The translations under genes were made by a program, and so were the position numbers. A DNA stretch of 28,296 nucleotides from assembly GCA_910580155.1 (NCBI GenBank), contig CAJTWX010000013.1:1-28296 (forward strand). Reading direction: 5' to 3'. Positions within the stretch are counted from its first letter, which is position 1. Each line of letters begins with the position of its first letter. The DNA comes from an uncultured Alphaproteobacteria bacterium (GTDB lineage: Bacteria; Pseudomonadota; Alphaproteobacteria; RF32; CAG-239). Below are positions 1 through 7,969 of the stretch, one piece after another. The notes under the pieces were generated by a model. The model saw nothing but the letters and a program-made list of their open reading frames with translations. It ran no database searches and had not been told where the DNA came from.

Positions 1-324
1 AGAGGTGATATCAACATTATATTTTTTTGAAATATTATAGAGTGTATCCCCCTTGGCAACGGTATGCGTTTGACGCACGGGCAGACGAAGATTTTGCCCG
101 ATATTTAAGATGTACGGGGCAGACAAGTTATTTTTTTCAATCAGCCCGCGCAAAGGCACTTCGTATTTACGAGATATACTATATAGCGTATCGCCTTTTT
201 GAACGACAACACTGCTCGGGGTATAGCTATAACCATAGCCGTTAAACAAAGGAAACCCCCGACTTCCGGCATAGCATCCGGTAAGCAGCGGCAAAATCAG
301 CAATATAGCCAGAACCTTTTTCAT
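1..324 (-). CDS. LysM-domain lipoprotein, N-terminal part only (NlpD-like)
   Basis: The reading frame is open from an ATG at 322-324 down to base 1 and continues outside the window, so 108 residues are visible. Residues 1-16 form a lipoprotein signal peptide: Lys-Lys, a hydrophobic run, then a LTGC lipobox with the lipidated Cys at 16. A LysM domain follows at about 39-83 (VVQKGDTLYSISRKY, later NIGQNLRLPV) and a second starts at about 88 (TVAKGDTLYNISKKY) and is cut by the edge. LysM domains bind peptidoglycan. Two LysM domains on an outer-membrane lipoprotein suggest an NlpD/murein-hydrolase-activator protein, but the M23 domain that would settle this lies outside the window. An AAGGA ribosome binding site lies 7 bases upstream of the start. 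The gene is divergent from sufB. Confidence 0.85.
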   Translation of the reverse strand, partial: MKKVLAILLILPLLTGCYAGSRGFPLFNGYGYSYTPSSVVVQKGDTLYSISRKYEVPLRGLIEKNNLSAPYILNIGQNLRLPVRQTHTVAKGDTLYNISKKYNVDITS

Positions 325-399
325 AGTTTCTTCCTTTGTTATTTATGCCTGATTTAACACGAAAAGCCTAAAGATTCGTTAAACTGGCGATTTATCGGC

Positions 400-428
400 T
401 TGATTTTTAGATTGTCGTGCATTATAAA
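400..428 (+). promoter_or_regulatory. Predicted sigma-70-type promoter of sufB
   Basis: TTGATT at 400-405 and TATAAA at 423-428 are separated by exactly 17 bases. This would start transcription near 435, which excludes an upstream TTG codon at 400 as the sufB start and supports the ATG at 460. I see no convincing iron-regulator palindrome over it. Confidence 0.5.
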
Positions 429-459
429 ACCTTTGATAGGAAAAATTAGGATAAAAATA

Positions 460-1905
460 ATGAGCAATATGCCTAAAATTGTCGATGAAAGCGGTGACAA
501 ATATAAATTCGGCTTTGTAACCGATATTGATTCCGAAGTTGCTCCGAAAGGGCTTAATGAGGATATTATCCGGCTGATTTCAGCGAAAAAAGAAGAGCCG
601 GAGTGGCTTTTGGAATCACGCCTCAAAGCTTTTCGGAAATGGCTGACAATGAGCGAGCCGACTTGGGCAAAAATTACATATGATAAAATCGACTATCAGG
701 ATTTATACTACTACTCCGCACCGAAACAAAAAGCCGTAGCCAAAAGTCTGGATGAAGTTGACCCGAAGCTTTTAGAAACCTATAATAAACTTGGGATTCC
801 GCTTAAAGAACAGGAAGCGCTTGCCGGTGTGGTGGCGGTTGATGCAGTGTTTGACAGCGTGTCGGTGGCAACAACTTATAAAGCACAGTTAAAAAAACAA
901 GGGATTATTTTTTGCTCGATTTCCGAGGCGGTAAAAGAATATCCAGAATTGGTGAAAAAATATCTCGGCTCGGTTGTTCCCTATACAGACAACTTCTTCG
1001 CTGCACTTAATTCGGCGGTCTTTACAGACGGGTCGTTCGTATATATTCCCAAAGGCGTGAAATCTCCGATGGAGCTTTCAACCTATTTCCGCATTAACGC
1101 TAAAAATACGGGGCAATTTGAAAGGACACTTATAATTGCTGACGAGGGAAGTTATGTTTCATATCTCGAGGGCTGCACTGCCCCGCAACGTGACGAAAAC
1201 CAGCTGCACGCAGCAATTGTAGAGATTATTGTTCATAAAGATGCGGAAGTTAAATATTCAACCGTACAAAATTGGTATCCGGGGGATAAAGACGGTAAGG
1301 GCGGTGTTTATAACTTTGTAACCAAGCGCGCACTTTGCGACGGTGATAATTCCAAAGTATCGTGGACACAGGTGGAAACCGGCTCGGCGGTAACGTGGAA
1401 ATATCCGTCTTGCGTGCTAAAGGGAGATAACTCTTCGGGCGAATTTTATTCAGTGGCAATTACAAACAACCACCAGCAGGCAGATACTGGCACAAAAATG
1501 ATTCATTTGGGTAAAAACACACGCTCCAAAATCATATCCAAAGGAATTGCCGCGGGGGTATCCGACCAGACGTACAGAGGGCTGGTTAAAGTCAGCAAAA
1601 ACGCTGACAACGCGCGCAACTATTCGCAATGCGACAGTTTGCTTATCGGGCAGACGTGTGGCTCACATACCGTTCCGTACATTGAAAACAGCAATAAATC
1701 TGCCATTTTGGAACACGAGGCAACCACCTCGAAAATCAGCGATGAACAGTTATTTTATTGCAAACAGCGCGGTCTTTCCGAAGAAGACGCCGTGAGCCTG
1801 ATTGTCAATGGATTTTGCAAAGAAGTTATGCAAAAACTGCCGATGGAATTTGCGATTGAAGCGGCAAAGCTAATTGATATTTCACTTGAGGGCAGTGTGG
1901 GATAA
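460..1905 (+). CDS. sufB: Fe-S cluster assembly scaffold protein SufB
   Basis: SufB is the scaffold subunit of the cytoplasmic SufBC2D complex, which builds Fe-S clusters from sulfide delivered by SufS/SufE. The 481-residue product matches the usual length of about 480-495. Typical SufB stretches are visible: SVVPYTDNFFAALNSAVFTD, FVYIPKGVKSPMELSTYFRI, YLEGCTAP, and a C-terminal region with NSNKSAILEHEATTSKI and the EDA...IVNGF segment. The frame is open upstream to a TTG at 400, but the ATG at 460 is chosen because it has a TAGGAT ribosome binding site and lies downstream of the predicted promoter. Normally sufC and sufD follow. Here the next gene is a convergent pseudopilin whose stop lies 2 bases away, and sufS-sufT-sufE are 13 kb downstream. 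No terminator hairpin separates the convergent ends. Confidence 0.95.
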   Translation: MSNMPKIVDESGDKYKFGFVTDIDSEVAPKGLNEDIIRLISAKKEEPEWLLESRLKAFRKWLTMSEPTWAKITYDKIDYQDLYYYSAPKQKAVAKSLDEVDPKLLETYNKLGIPLKEQEALAGVVAVDAVFDSVSVATTYKAQLKKQGIIFCSISEAVKEYPELVKKYLGSVVPYTDNFFAALNSAVFTDGSFVYIPKGVKSPMELSTYFRINAKNTGQFERTLIIADEGSYVSYLEGCTAPQRDENQLHAAIVEIIVHKDAEVKYSTVQNWYPGDKDGKGGVYNFVTKRALCDGDNSKVSWTQVETGSAVTWKYPSCVLKGDNSSGEFYSVAITNNHQQADTGTKMIHLGKNTRSKIISKGIAAGVSDQTYRGLVKVSKNADNARNYSQCDSLLIGQTCGSHTVPYIENSNKSAILEHEATTSKISDEQLFYCKQRGLSEEDAVSLIVNGFCKEVMQKLPMEFAIEAAKLIDISLEGSVG

Positions 1906-1907
1906 AT

Positions 1908-2516
1908 TTATTTTATATAAATATCTATGTAGCACCACTGATTACCGCAAGATTGGCATATATCTTTAATATTTGATATTGTCAGTTTTGAAATACAATC
2001 TTGATTTTTTTCATTACAATAATTTTCTCCATACGTCCTTATGGTAACAACTCCGCCGGATAACATTCTTATTTGATAAAAAATACCCGCCAGCGGTACT
2101 AATGTACTCGTCCATATTTTTCTGCAGATTTGTTCTTTTTCTTTTACATCTTTAGGTATGGAGTAATTAATCGCTATTGTTGTAGAATTTGCCGTGTACG
2201 CTGCTATTTTAAAACCAATAGAATCATAAATTTCTCCTGTATATTTATTGTATTTCCATTTAGCCGGAATGATGTCTAACGCATTTAAGTATTTTGAAAT
2301 TGATTGATAACTTCCTGTGGTGTTGGTTTTACAGAGCTTTATCGTGTCTTGATGAATATTTTGTAAAAATACTGAATGTTCTTCTGATAATTTATTTAAT
2401 TTATGCCCAGTCATTGCATTATTAAAACCTTTTATTCCTCCAACAGATAAAATACCGCTAATAGCCAACACACCTAACATTTCAATCATTGAACGCCCAG
2501 AATCGTTTATCTTCAT
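1908..2516 (-). CDS. Type IV pilin/pseudopilin-like protein
   Basis: The 202-residue product starts with a prepilin-type N-terminus. A short polar leader ends in Gly7, followed by RSMIEMLGVLAISGILSVGG, with the invariant Glu at +5 of the mature protein and a hydrophobic helix of about 20 residues. This predicts cleavage by a prepilin peptidase and insertion in the inner membrane before assembly into a pilus or type II secretion-like filament. The rest is unlike classical pilins. It is polar and has several Cys in its second half (residues near 129, 168, 175, 187, 190 and 195), suggesting disulphides outside the cytoplasm. A good AGAGGGG ribosome binding site precedes the ATG. No other pilus or secretion genes are nearby, so it is an orphan subunit here. 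The call rests on the N-terminus only. Confidence 0.75.
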   Translation of the reverse strand: MKINDSGRSMIEMLGVLAISGILSVGGIKGFNNAMTGHKLNKLSEEHSVFLQNIHQDTIKLCKTNTTGSYQSISKYLNALDIIPAKWKYNKYTGEIYDSIGFKIAAYTANSTTIAINYSIPKDVKEKEQICRKIWTSTLVPLAGIFYQIRMLSGGVVTIRTYGENYCNEKNQDCISKLTISNIKDICQSCGNQWCYIDIYIK

Positions 2517-2522
2517 ATTTTA

Positions 2523-2580
2523 CCCCTCTAACAAACACAAAAAAACCGCCTTGGAACAGGCAGTCGGAGAGTTAGAAAAT
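2523..2580 (-). promoter_or_regulatory. Leader with possible Shine-Dalgarno sequestration upstream of the pseudopilin gene
   Basis: In the minus-strand RNA, UCUAAC (complement of 2571-2576) lies just before a terminator hairpin. It is perfectly complementary to GUUAGA (complement of 2527-2532), which overlaps the AGAGGGG ribosome binding site. Four U residues (2577-2580) could extend the pairing to the GGGG by wobble. The pairing is seen in the sequence; a regulatory role is inference. Confidence 0.3.
2539..2563 (-). terminator. Rho-independent terminator between the 53-aa ORF and the pseudopilin gene
   Basis: On the minus strand CTGCCT, a six-base loop and AGGCGG form a 6-bp stem with one G-U pair, followed by seven T residues (complement of 2539-2545). 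It would end transcription coming from the right, only about 22 bases before the pseudopilin start codon, so it also works as a candidate attenuator of that gene. Confidence 0.6.
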
Positions 2581-2616
2581 CATGTTGTATGAAATGATCA
2601 TTCCGCCTTTAAAGCT

Positions 2617-2778
2617 CTAGAGCTTCTGAACATACGCTAGAATCTCCCCGACCATTCGTATAGTCGGGGATATATTTATTGTTATCATTATTAGCAGATA
2701 ACAATATGACGATGCCATACCCAGCACCGCATACAACAAGAGTTTTCTAAGACTCCGAACCATATCAGGTTCTGACAT
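2617..2778 (-). CDS. Candidate 53-residue single-pass membrane protein
   Basis: An ATG at 2776-2778 opens a 53-codon frame ending in TAG at 2617-2619. The product has a charged start (MSEPDMVRSLRK), a hydrophobic helix at about residues 13-36 (LLLYAVLGMASSYCYLLIMI) and a short amphipathic tail ending in AYVQKL. I do not recognise it. The ribosome binding site is weak (AGAAATAA), which lowers confidence. In favour, the composition is a coherent membrane segment and a terminator lies about 55 bases beyond the stop. It lies between topA and the pseudopilin gene in the same orientation. Apart from this ORF and two terminators, the stretch 2517-2878 contains nothing else I can assign. Confidence 0.4.
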   Translation of the reverse strand: MSEPDMVRSLRKLLLYAVLGMASSYCYLLIMITINISPTIRMVGEILAYVQKL

Positions 2779-2843
2779 ATTTATTTCTAAATATGCTGTA
2801 TTTAGAATATTAAATTTATGAGATTAGTCAAGAACTAATTATC

Positions 2844-2872
2844 TAAAATATAAAGCCGCTTTTTGGGCGGCT
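2844..2872 (-). terminator. Rho-independent terminator of topA
   Basis: On the minus strand AGCCGC, a seven-base loop and GCGGCT form a perfect 6-bp stem (2854-2859 with 2867-2872), followed by a T-rich tract. It lies 7 bases after the topA stop codon and would close the plsY-dprA-topA operon. Confidence 0.75.
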
Positions 2873-2878
2873 CTGCGT

Positions 2879-5332
2879 TTATTTTCCGTTATTTATAATC
2901 TTAATGGCGTCATCAAGCGTTATCTCGCCACCTTTGAGGGCGGACGGAATGCGGTAATTATTTTTGCCGCATTTGATGTATTCACCATAACGTCCGGTAG
3001 CAAGCTGTATATCTTCTTTAGTTTTCGGGTGTTTACCCAAAACTTTTGCCTCGGCTTTCGGAGCTACATTTTTCAGCAGTTCTTCGGCACGTTCGAGTGT
3101 GATGTTAAATATATTATCAGCTCCAGTCAGAGAGCGGGATTTTGTGCCCTGTTTGATATATTGCCCAAACTTGCCGATGTTGACGCTGATATCATTGCCT
3201 AAATCTTTTGGCAGACTGATGAGCGTTTCAGCCTGTTCAAAAGTCAGCTCGTCAGGATTAACAAATTTCGGCAAAGCCACGCGTTTGGGCTTTTCCGTGG
3301 TGGCGGTTGCGTCTTCACCAAGCTGAACATAGAAGCCGTACGGACCTTTTTTAAGATATACATTTAGCCCGCAATGCTCACCTAAGATTTTATCTTCCGG
3401 ATTGGGCTTTCTTTCCGCACCCTGCTCTTCTTCCTCTTTCGCATCTGTCAGAGGCATTGTGTATTTACATTCCGGATAGTTTGAACACCCTAAAAATGCT
3501 CCGAATTTGCCGAGTTTGATGCTTAAATGCCCTTTGTGACATTCCGGACATAGGCGCGGGTCTGAACCATCTTCTTTCTCGGGAAAGAGGTGATATGACA
3601 AGACTTCGTCAATTTTATCAATCACTTCGCTTATCTGCAACGGCTGCACGGCTTGGATGTTATTATAAAACTTTGTCCAAAAACCGACTAAAAGTTTTTT
3701 CCATTCCATAGAACCAGCGGAAATATCATCCAAAAATTCTTCCATTTGCGCGGTAAAGTCATATTCGACATATTTCTTAAAGAAGTTTTCCAAGAAAATT
3801 GTTACAATGCGTCCGCGATCTTCGGGAATAAAGCGCAACTTTTCAACTTTAACATACTTCCGCTCTTGTAAAACGGCAATAATCGAAGCGTAGGTAGACG
3901 GACGCCCAATGCCCAGCTCTTCGAGCTTTTTAACCAAGCTTGCCTCAGTAAAGCGCGGCGGTGGCGTGGTGAAGTGTTGCTCGGGCTTGATAGCCTTTTT
4001 AGAAACAGCATCCCCCTCGTTTACATTCGGCAGCAGTCTGTTTTCATCGTCTTCATTATCATCGTCTTTACCCTCCTGATAGAGTTTTAAGAAACCATCA
4101 AAAGCGATAACCTGACCGTTTGCACGTAGCAAAATCTGTTTATCTGCCGAGAGCGAATCGATGGTTACCTTATCCAAAACAGCCGGCTCCATCTGGCAGG
4201 CAATTGTACGTTTCCAGATAAGTTCATAAAGCTTATATTCGTCGGCGTCAATTTTACCTTCCATTTTCTTTGGCGTGTTCATCACATCTGCCGGACGAAT
4301 CGCCTCGTGCGCTTCTTGCGCATTTTTGGATTTGGTTTTGTATTCTTTGGCGGATTTGGGGAGATAATTTTCACCAAAATATTTGAGAATCGCCTCACGG
4401 CAAGCGGCTATCGCCTCAGCTGAAAGGTTTACGGCGTCCGTTCTCATATATGTAATATAACCGGCTTCATACAAGTGTTGTGCGACCTGCATTGTTTTTT
4501 TGGCAGAAAATCGCAATTTACGAGCTGCTTCTTGCTGCAAGGTTGATGTTGTGAACGGCGGGGCAGGATAACGATTAGCTTTTTTGCGCTCGATTTTTGA
4601 GATGGCAAAATCCTGTGCTTCAATTTTTGCCTTTGCCTCTTCGGCTTTTTCTTTGGTGTTTATATCAAACTTTTCAAGTTTTTTACCATCCAAATTAATG
4701 AGGTGTGACGGAATAAGCGAATCGTCTTTTGTACCCAAATCAACATCAACAGTCCAATATTCTTCGGGCTTAAACTTTTCAATCTCCATCTCTCGTTCGC
4801 AAATCAGCCGCAGCGCTACGGATTGAACCCGTCCGGCAGATTTTGAACCGGGGAGCTTGCGCCACAGAACAGGCGATAATGTAAAGCCCACCAGATAATC
4901 CAATGCGCGGCGTGCCATATAGGCTGATACGAGATTGTCATCTATCTGGCGCGGGTTTTGAATAGCGTCTGTGACGGCGTGTTTGGTAATCTCGTGAAAT
5001 ACAACACGTTCAATTTGTTTGCCTTTCAGCTTCTTTTTTGAAGATAGTTCTTCCAATATATGCCAAGCATTAGCCTCACCTTCTCTATCAGGGTCGGATG
5101 CGAGGACTAACGTATCGCAATCTTTGAGCGCGGTGATGATATCATTCAAGCGTTTTTTACCACCGGAGCTTAACTCCCAAACCATTTTAAAATCTTCGTC
5201 AGGATTAACGGAACCATCTTTGCTCGGCAAATCACGGATATGCCCGTAGCTTGCCAAAACTTTATAATCTTTACCAAGGTATTTGTTAATCGTCTTTGCT
5301 TTTGCCGGAGACTCTACTACCACTAATTTCAT
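2879..5332 (-). CDS. topA: DNA topoisomerase I (type IA)
   Basis: This enzyme relaxes negatively supercoiled DNA by cutting one strand. The 817 residues contain a TOPRIM domain at the N-terminus (VVVESPAKAK with the catalytic Glu7; DPDREGEA at 80-87 with the metal-binding acidic residues). The active-site Tyr is at about 295 in ITYMRTD, and a conserved LEELGIGRPSTYA element lies near 470. The C-terminal half has one zinc-ribbon repeat (Cys 595, 598, 616 and 622) and then further topoisomerase C-terminal repeats (GKFGQYIK, TGRYGEYIKCG), a length and layout common in Alphaproteobacteria. An AGAGGTG ribosome binding site precedes the ATG. The gene starts 11 bases after the dprA stop, so the two are co-transcribed. 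Confidence 0.97.
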   Translation of the reverse strand: MKLVVVESPAKAKTINKYLGKDYKVLASYGHIRDLPSKDGSVNPDEDFKMVWELSSGGKKRLNDIITALKDCDTLVLASDPDREGEANAWHILEELSSKKKLKGKQIERVVFHEITKHAVTDAIQNPRQIDDNLVSAYMARRALDYLVGFTLSPVLWRKLPGSKSAGRVQSVALRLICEREMEIEKFKPEEYWTVDVDLGTKDDSLIPSHLINLDGKKLEKFDINTKEKAEEAKAKIEAQDFAISKIERKKANRYPAPPFTTSTLQQEAARKLRFSAKKTMQVAQHLYEAGYITYMRTDAVNLSAEAIAACREAILKYFGENYLPKSAKEYKTKSKNAQEAHEAIRPADVMNTPKKMEGKIDADEYKLYELIWKRTIACQMEPAVLDKVTIDSLSADKQILLRANGQVIAFDGFLKLYQEGKDDDNEDDENRLLPNVNEGDAVSKKAIKPEQHFTTPPPRFTEASLVKKLEELGIGRPSTYASIIAVLQERKYVKVEKLRFIPEDRGRIVTIFLENFFKKYVEYDFTAQMEEFLDDISAGSMEWKKLLVGFWTKFYNNIQAVQPLQISEVIDKIDEVLSYHLFPEKEDGSDPRLCPECHKGHLSIKLGKFGAFLGCSNYPECKYTMPLTDAKEEEEQGAERKPNPEDKILGEHCGLNVYLKKGPYGFYVQLGEDATATTEKPKRVALPKFVNPDELTFEQAETLISLPKDLGNDISVNIGKFGQYIKQGTKSRSLTGADNIFNITLERAEELLKNVAPKAEAKVLGKHPKTKEDIQLATGRYGEYIKCGKNNYRIPSALKGGEITLDDAIKIINNGK

Positions 5333-5343
5333 CTTAACACCTC

Positions 5344-6450
5344 TTAAGTTTTAGCCACTTTATTGCCCGGAAGACGGATAATTTTGTCTTCAAGCTCTAA
5401 TTCCATAATCATTGTCAACACTTTTTCCGTGGGCAGAGAGCTTGCGCGGATTAAACCATCTATATCCTCACCGCTTTCGGAAATGAGCGATAACAATTCC
5501 GTATATTCATCTGCCTGCCCAGATATATCAGAATTATTTTTATCATTGTCAAGCGAATATTCAAATAAATCCGCGGTTTCAGAGCGGCGGGTTTGCTGCG
5601 ACGTAAACTTCACTGGTGAAAAATTAAAGTTTTCAATAACATCAGCAGCACTTTCAACCAACACAGCCCCGTCTTTTAGTAGCTTATTGCAACCGGATGA
5701 TCGACCGTCATACGGCGCTCCAGGAACAGCGTAAACATCCCTGCCCTGCTCGAGCGCTTGGTGAGCGGTAATCAAAGAGCCCGATTGCACACCGGCTTCA
5801 ACAACCAAAACACCTTTACTTAAACCTGAAACAATACGGTTGCGGCGTGGAAAGTTTGAGGCTTGCGGCTGCGTATGAAACGGGTATTCCGATATAACAA
5901 GCCCGCTCTTCACCAATTCCTGATACAATTTTTCATTTTCTTTCGGGTATACAACATTCACACCCGTTCCGACAACAGCAATCGTTTTGCCGCCGGAGCG
6001 CAATGCGCCGGTATGTGCGGCAGCGTCTATTCCCCGCGCCATACCGGAAACAATGATGATATTTTGCGCTGCCACATCTGCAGAAATCTGCTCAGCAAGT
6101 TTACGAGCACTTAATGAAGCATTGCGAGAGCCAACCACTGCCAACATATTATCATTTTGCAGTAAATCAACATTACCTAATGCATAGAGAATCGGCGGAG
6201 CATCTTCTATTTGCTTTAAATTATATGGATATTCTTTATCTTCAATCGTAATAAGCCGAACCTGTTTAATCTCGGCAGTCATTATCTCTTCTTCCGCTTT
6301 TTCTTTCGGATAGATTTTTCGTTTCAGCGATATCTCGGCCAACGCCTTTTCTACACCTCCATAGCGGGCAACTATCTTTTTAAAATTAACAGGTCCGATA
6401 CCGGAGGTATTAATTAACCGGATATATTGTATGAGTTTTTGTTTATTCAC
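5344..6450 (-). CDS. dprA: DNA-processing protein DprA (Smf)
   Basis: DprA binds incoming single-stranded DNA and loads RecA during natural transformation, and it is kept by many bacteria not known to be competent. The 368-residue protein shows an N-terminal helix-hairpin-helix-like region (INTSGIGPVNFKKIV). A Rossmann-like core has GSRNAS at 107-112, SGMARGIDAAAH at 135-146, SNFPRRNRIVSGLS near 198-211 and VQSGSLITA near 221-229. The C-terminal region (LSLISESGEDIDGLIRAS onward) is a winged-helix domain typical of full-length DprA. The start is a GTG with only a weak AGAAAG upstream, 12 bases after the plsY stop, so translational coupling is likely. The order plsY-dprA-topA is a familiar alphaproteobacterial arrangement. 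Confidence 0.95.
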   Translation of the reverse strand: MNKQKLIQYIRLINTSGIGPVNFKKIVARYGGVEKALAEISLKRKIYPKEKAEEEIMTAEIKQVRLITIEDKEYPYNLKQIEDAPPILYALGNVDLLQNDNMLAVVGSRNASLSARKLAEQISADVAAQNIIIVSGMARGIDAAAHTGALRSGGKTIAVVGTGVNVVYPKENEKLYQELVKSGLVISEYPFHTQPQASNFPRRNRIVSGLSKGVLVVEAGVQSGSLITAHQALEQGRDVYAVPGAPYDGRSSGCNKLLKDGAVLVESAADVIENFNFSPVKFTSQQTRRSETADLFEYSLDNDKNNSDISGQADEYTELLSLISESGEDIDGLIRASSLPTEKVLTMIMELELEDKIIRLPGNKVAKT

Positions 6451-6462
6451 TGTTCTTTCTTC

Positions 6463-7077
6463 TTATTGCTTTTTTAATTTGATCTTACTTTCTTCACCTT
6501 TGAGCAAGCGCTTGATATTTGCGTGGTGTCTAACAATAACCAATACAATTATTGCCGTATAGAAATATGTATATTCTATATTTGGCGCAAAGAAATACGA
6601 AAAGAGCGGAACTAATGCTGCGGCAGTTAACGCAGACAACGATGAATACTTAAATGTAAATGCCATAATAAGCCAAACAGCTAATGCACATAAAGCCACC
6701 GGATAGCACGTTACCAATATAAAGCCAAATGCAGAAGCTACGCCTTTACCCCCTTTAAATTTCAGCCAAACAGGAAAATTATGCCCGATTACACCAAAAG
6801 AGCCAGCTATAAGCGAAGCCGTAACAGCATCTGCCGCGCCAGCAAATCTGGCGGCAACAAGCGCTGCAACACCCGCCTTAAAAGCATCACACAACACTGT
6901 TAATAACGCCAGCGTTTTATTACCGGTACGCAAAACATTCGTCGCCCCGATATTCCCTGAGCCGATTTTCCGGATATCTCCATATCCTGCCATTTTGGTA
7001 AGCACCAACCCAAACGGAATTGACCCGACAAAATATCCAAACAATGCACTTAAAGCGTAAATCAATTCCTCTGACAT
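6463..7077 (-). CDS. plsY: Acyl-phosphate:glycerol-3-phosphate acyltransferase PlsY
   Basis: This integral membrane enzyme makes lysophosphatidic acid from acyl-phosphate and glycerol-3-phosphate, the first step of phospholipid synthesis. The 204-residue product has the expected five or so hydrophobic segments and the signature motifs of the family: GSGNIGATNVLR at about 39-50, a HNFPVWLKFKGGKGVA stretch at 99-114, and a C-terminal polar tail. An AGGAG ribosome binding site precedes the ATG. It is the first gene of the leftward operon with dprA and topA. Its product feeds the same phospholipid pathway as cdsA, which lies in the divergent operon. Confidence 0.95.
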   Translation of the reverse strand: MSEELIYALSALFGYFVGSIPFGLVLTKMAGYGDIRKIGSGNIGATNVLRTGNKTLALLTVLCDAFKAGVAALVAARFAGAADAVTASLIAGSFGVIGHNFPVWLKFKGGKGVASAFGFILVTCYPVALCALAVWLIMAFTFKYSSLSALTAAALVPLFSYFFAPNIEYTYFYTAIIVLVIVRHHANIKRLLKGEESKIKLKKQ

Positions 7078-7107
7078 TTCATTCTCCTAATAAAGTAAAT
7101 TTTCTTT

Positions 7108-7135
7108 ATGTTAGATAAAAGAGTTAAAATTTCAA
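7108..7135 (-). promoter_or_regulatory. Possible promoter of plsY-dprA-topA
   Basis: On the minus strand TTGAAA (complement of 7130-7135) and TAACAT (complement of 7108-7113) are 16 bases apart, with the plsY start about 30 bases beyond. The -10 match is only fair. Confidence 0.35.
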
Positions 7136-7188
7136 CTTATTTTATATCAGATGTGCACTTAATCTTGTATATTAGAGCGAAAAAACTA

Positions 7189-7216
7189 ATGACAAAACAA
7201 ATAAAACGTTTATTAT
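7189..7216 (+). promoter_or_regulatory. Predicted promoter of the pyrH operon
   Basis: ATGACA at 7189-7194 and TATTAT at 7211-7216 are 16 bases apart and each differs from consensus at one base. The pyrH start is 36 bases downstream. Confidence 0.5.
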
Positions 7217-7252
7217 GCGCTTAAGGCAAAGGATAACATCAATGAGGAAACA

Positions 7253-7963
7253 ATGGCAAAAAGCTATAAACGGATACTCCTGAAACTATCGGGCGAAGGC
7301 TTGATGGGCAATCAGCAATTCGGTATTGATGAAACTGTTTTACATACTTTTTCCGAAAGCATAAAAAACGTCCACGACAAGGGCATTGAACTTTGCATTG
7401 TTATCGGCGGTGGTAATTTCTACCGCGGTGTCAACAACACAAACAAAGCAGTCAGCAGACCTGTTGCAGACCAAGCAGGAATGCTTGCCACTGTTATTAA
7501 CGCATTGTTCCTTAAAAGTGCTTTAAACCATAAGGGGGTTTCAGCGGAAATTCTATCCGGTCTGGAGGTTCCTCAAGCCGCAGAAACATATTCTTACCGC
7601 AAGGCGCAAGAGCTTTTAGACAGCAAGACAGTTCTTATTTTTGCCGGAGGCACGGGTAACCCTTATTTCACGACCGATACCGGCGCAACATTAAGAGCTT
7701 TGGAGGCGGGGTGTGATGCATTATTCAAGGCAACACAAGTTGACGGTGTTTATGACAGCGACCCGAAAAAGAATCCTGACGCCAAGCGATATATGGAAAT
7801 TTCATACGATGATGTTATCACCAAAAACCTCAAGGTTATGGATATGACGGCTATTTCTATGGCAAGAGAAAATCATCTTCCAATCATTGTGTTTAAACAA
7901 GAAAATGAAAAATCGCTTATAAATGTTTTAAGCGGTAAAGGCAATTTTACAACAATAAAGTGA
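7253..7963 (+). CDS. pyrH: Uridylate kinase (UMP kinase)
   Basis: The enzyme phosphorylates UMP to UDP with ATP in the cytoplasm, feeding RNA, DNA and sugar-nucleotide synthesis. The 236 residues carry the bacterial hexameric UMP kinase features: LLKLSGEGLMG at 9-19, IGGGNFYRG at 51-59, an ADQAGMLATVINAL helix near 72-85, FAGGTGNPYFTTDTGA near 136-151 and VDGVYDSDPKKNP further on. A GAGGA ribosome binding site lies 6 bases before the ATG. It opens the operon and is followed after 6 bases by frr. In many Alphaproteobacteria rpsB and tsf precede pyrH; here they are absent and plsY lies divergently instead. Confidence 0.97.
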   Translation: MAKSYKRILLKLSGEGLMGNQQFGIDETVLHTFSESIKNVHDKGIELCIVIGGGNFYRGVNNTNKAVSRPVADQAGMLATVINALFLKSALNHKGVSAEILSGLEVPQAAETYSYRKAQELLDSKTVLIFAGGTGNPYFTTDTGATLRALEAGCDALFKATQVDGVYDSDPKKNPDAKRYMEISYDDVITKNLKVMDMTAISMARENHLPIIVFKQENEKSLINVLSGKGNFTTIK

Positions 7964-7969
7964 GGCAAT

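Noticed and set aside
27..245. 72-codon plus-strand frame at the left edge
   Set aside because: It is antisense to the partial LysM lipoprotein, whose lipobox and two LysM domains are clear on the minus strand.
400..459. 20-codon upstream extension of sufB from a TTG
   Set aside because: It overlaps the predicted promoter, has no ribosome binding site and adds residues absent from SufB proteins.
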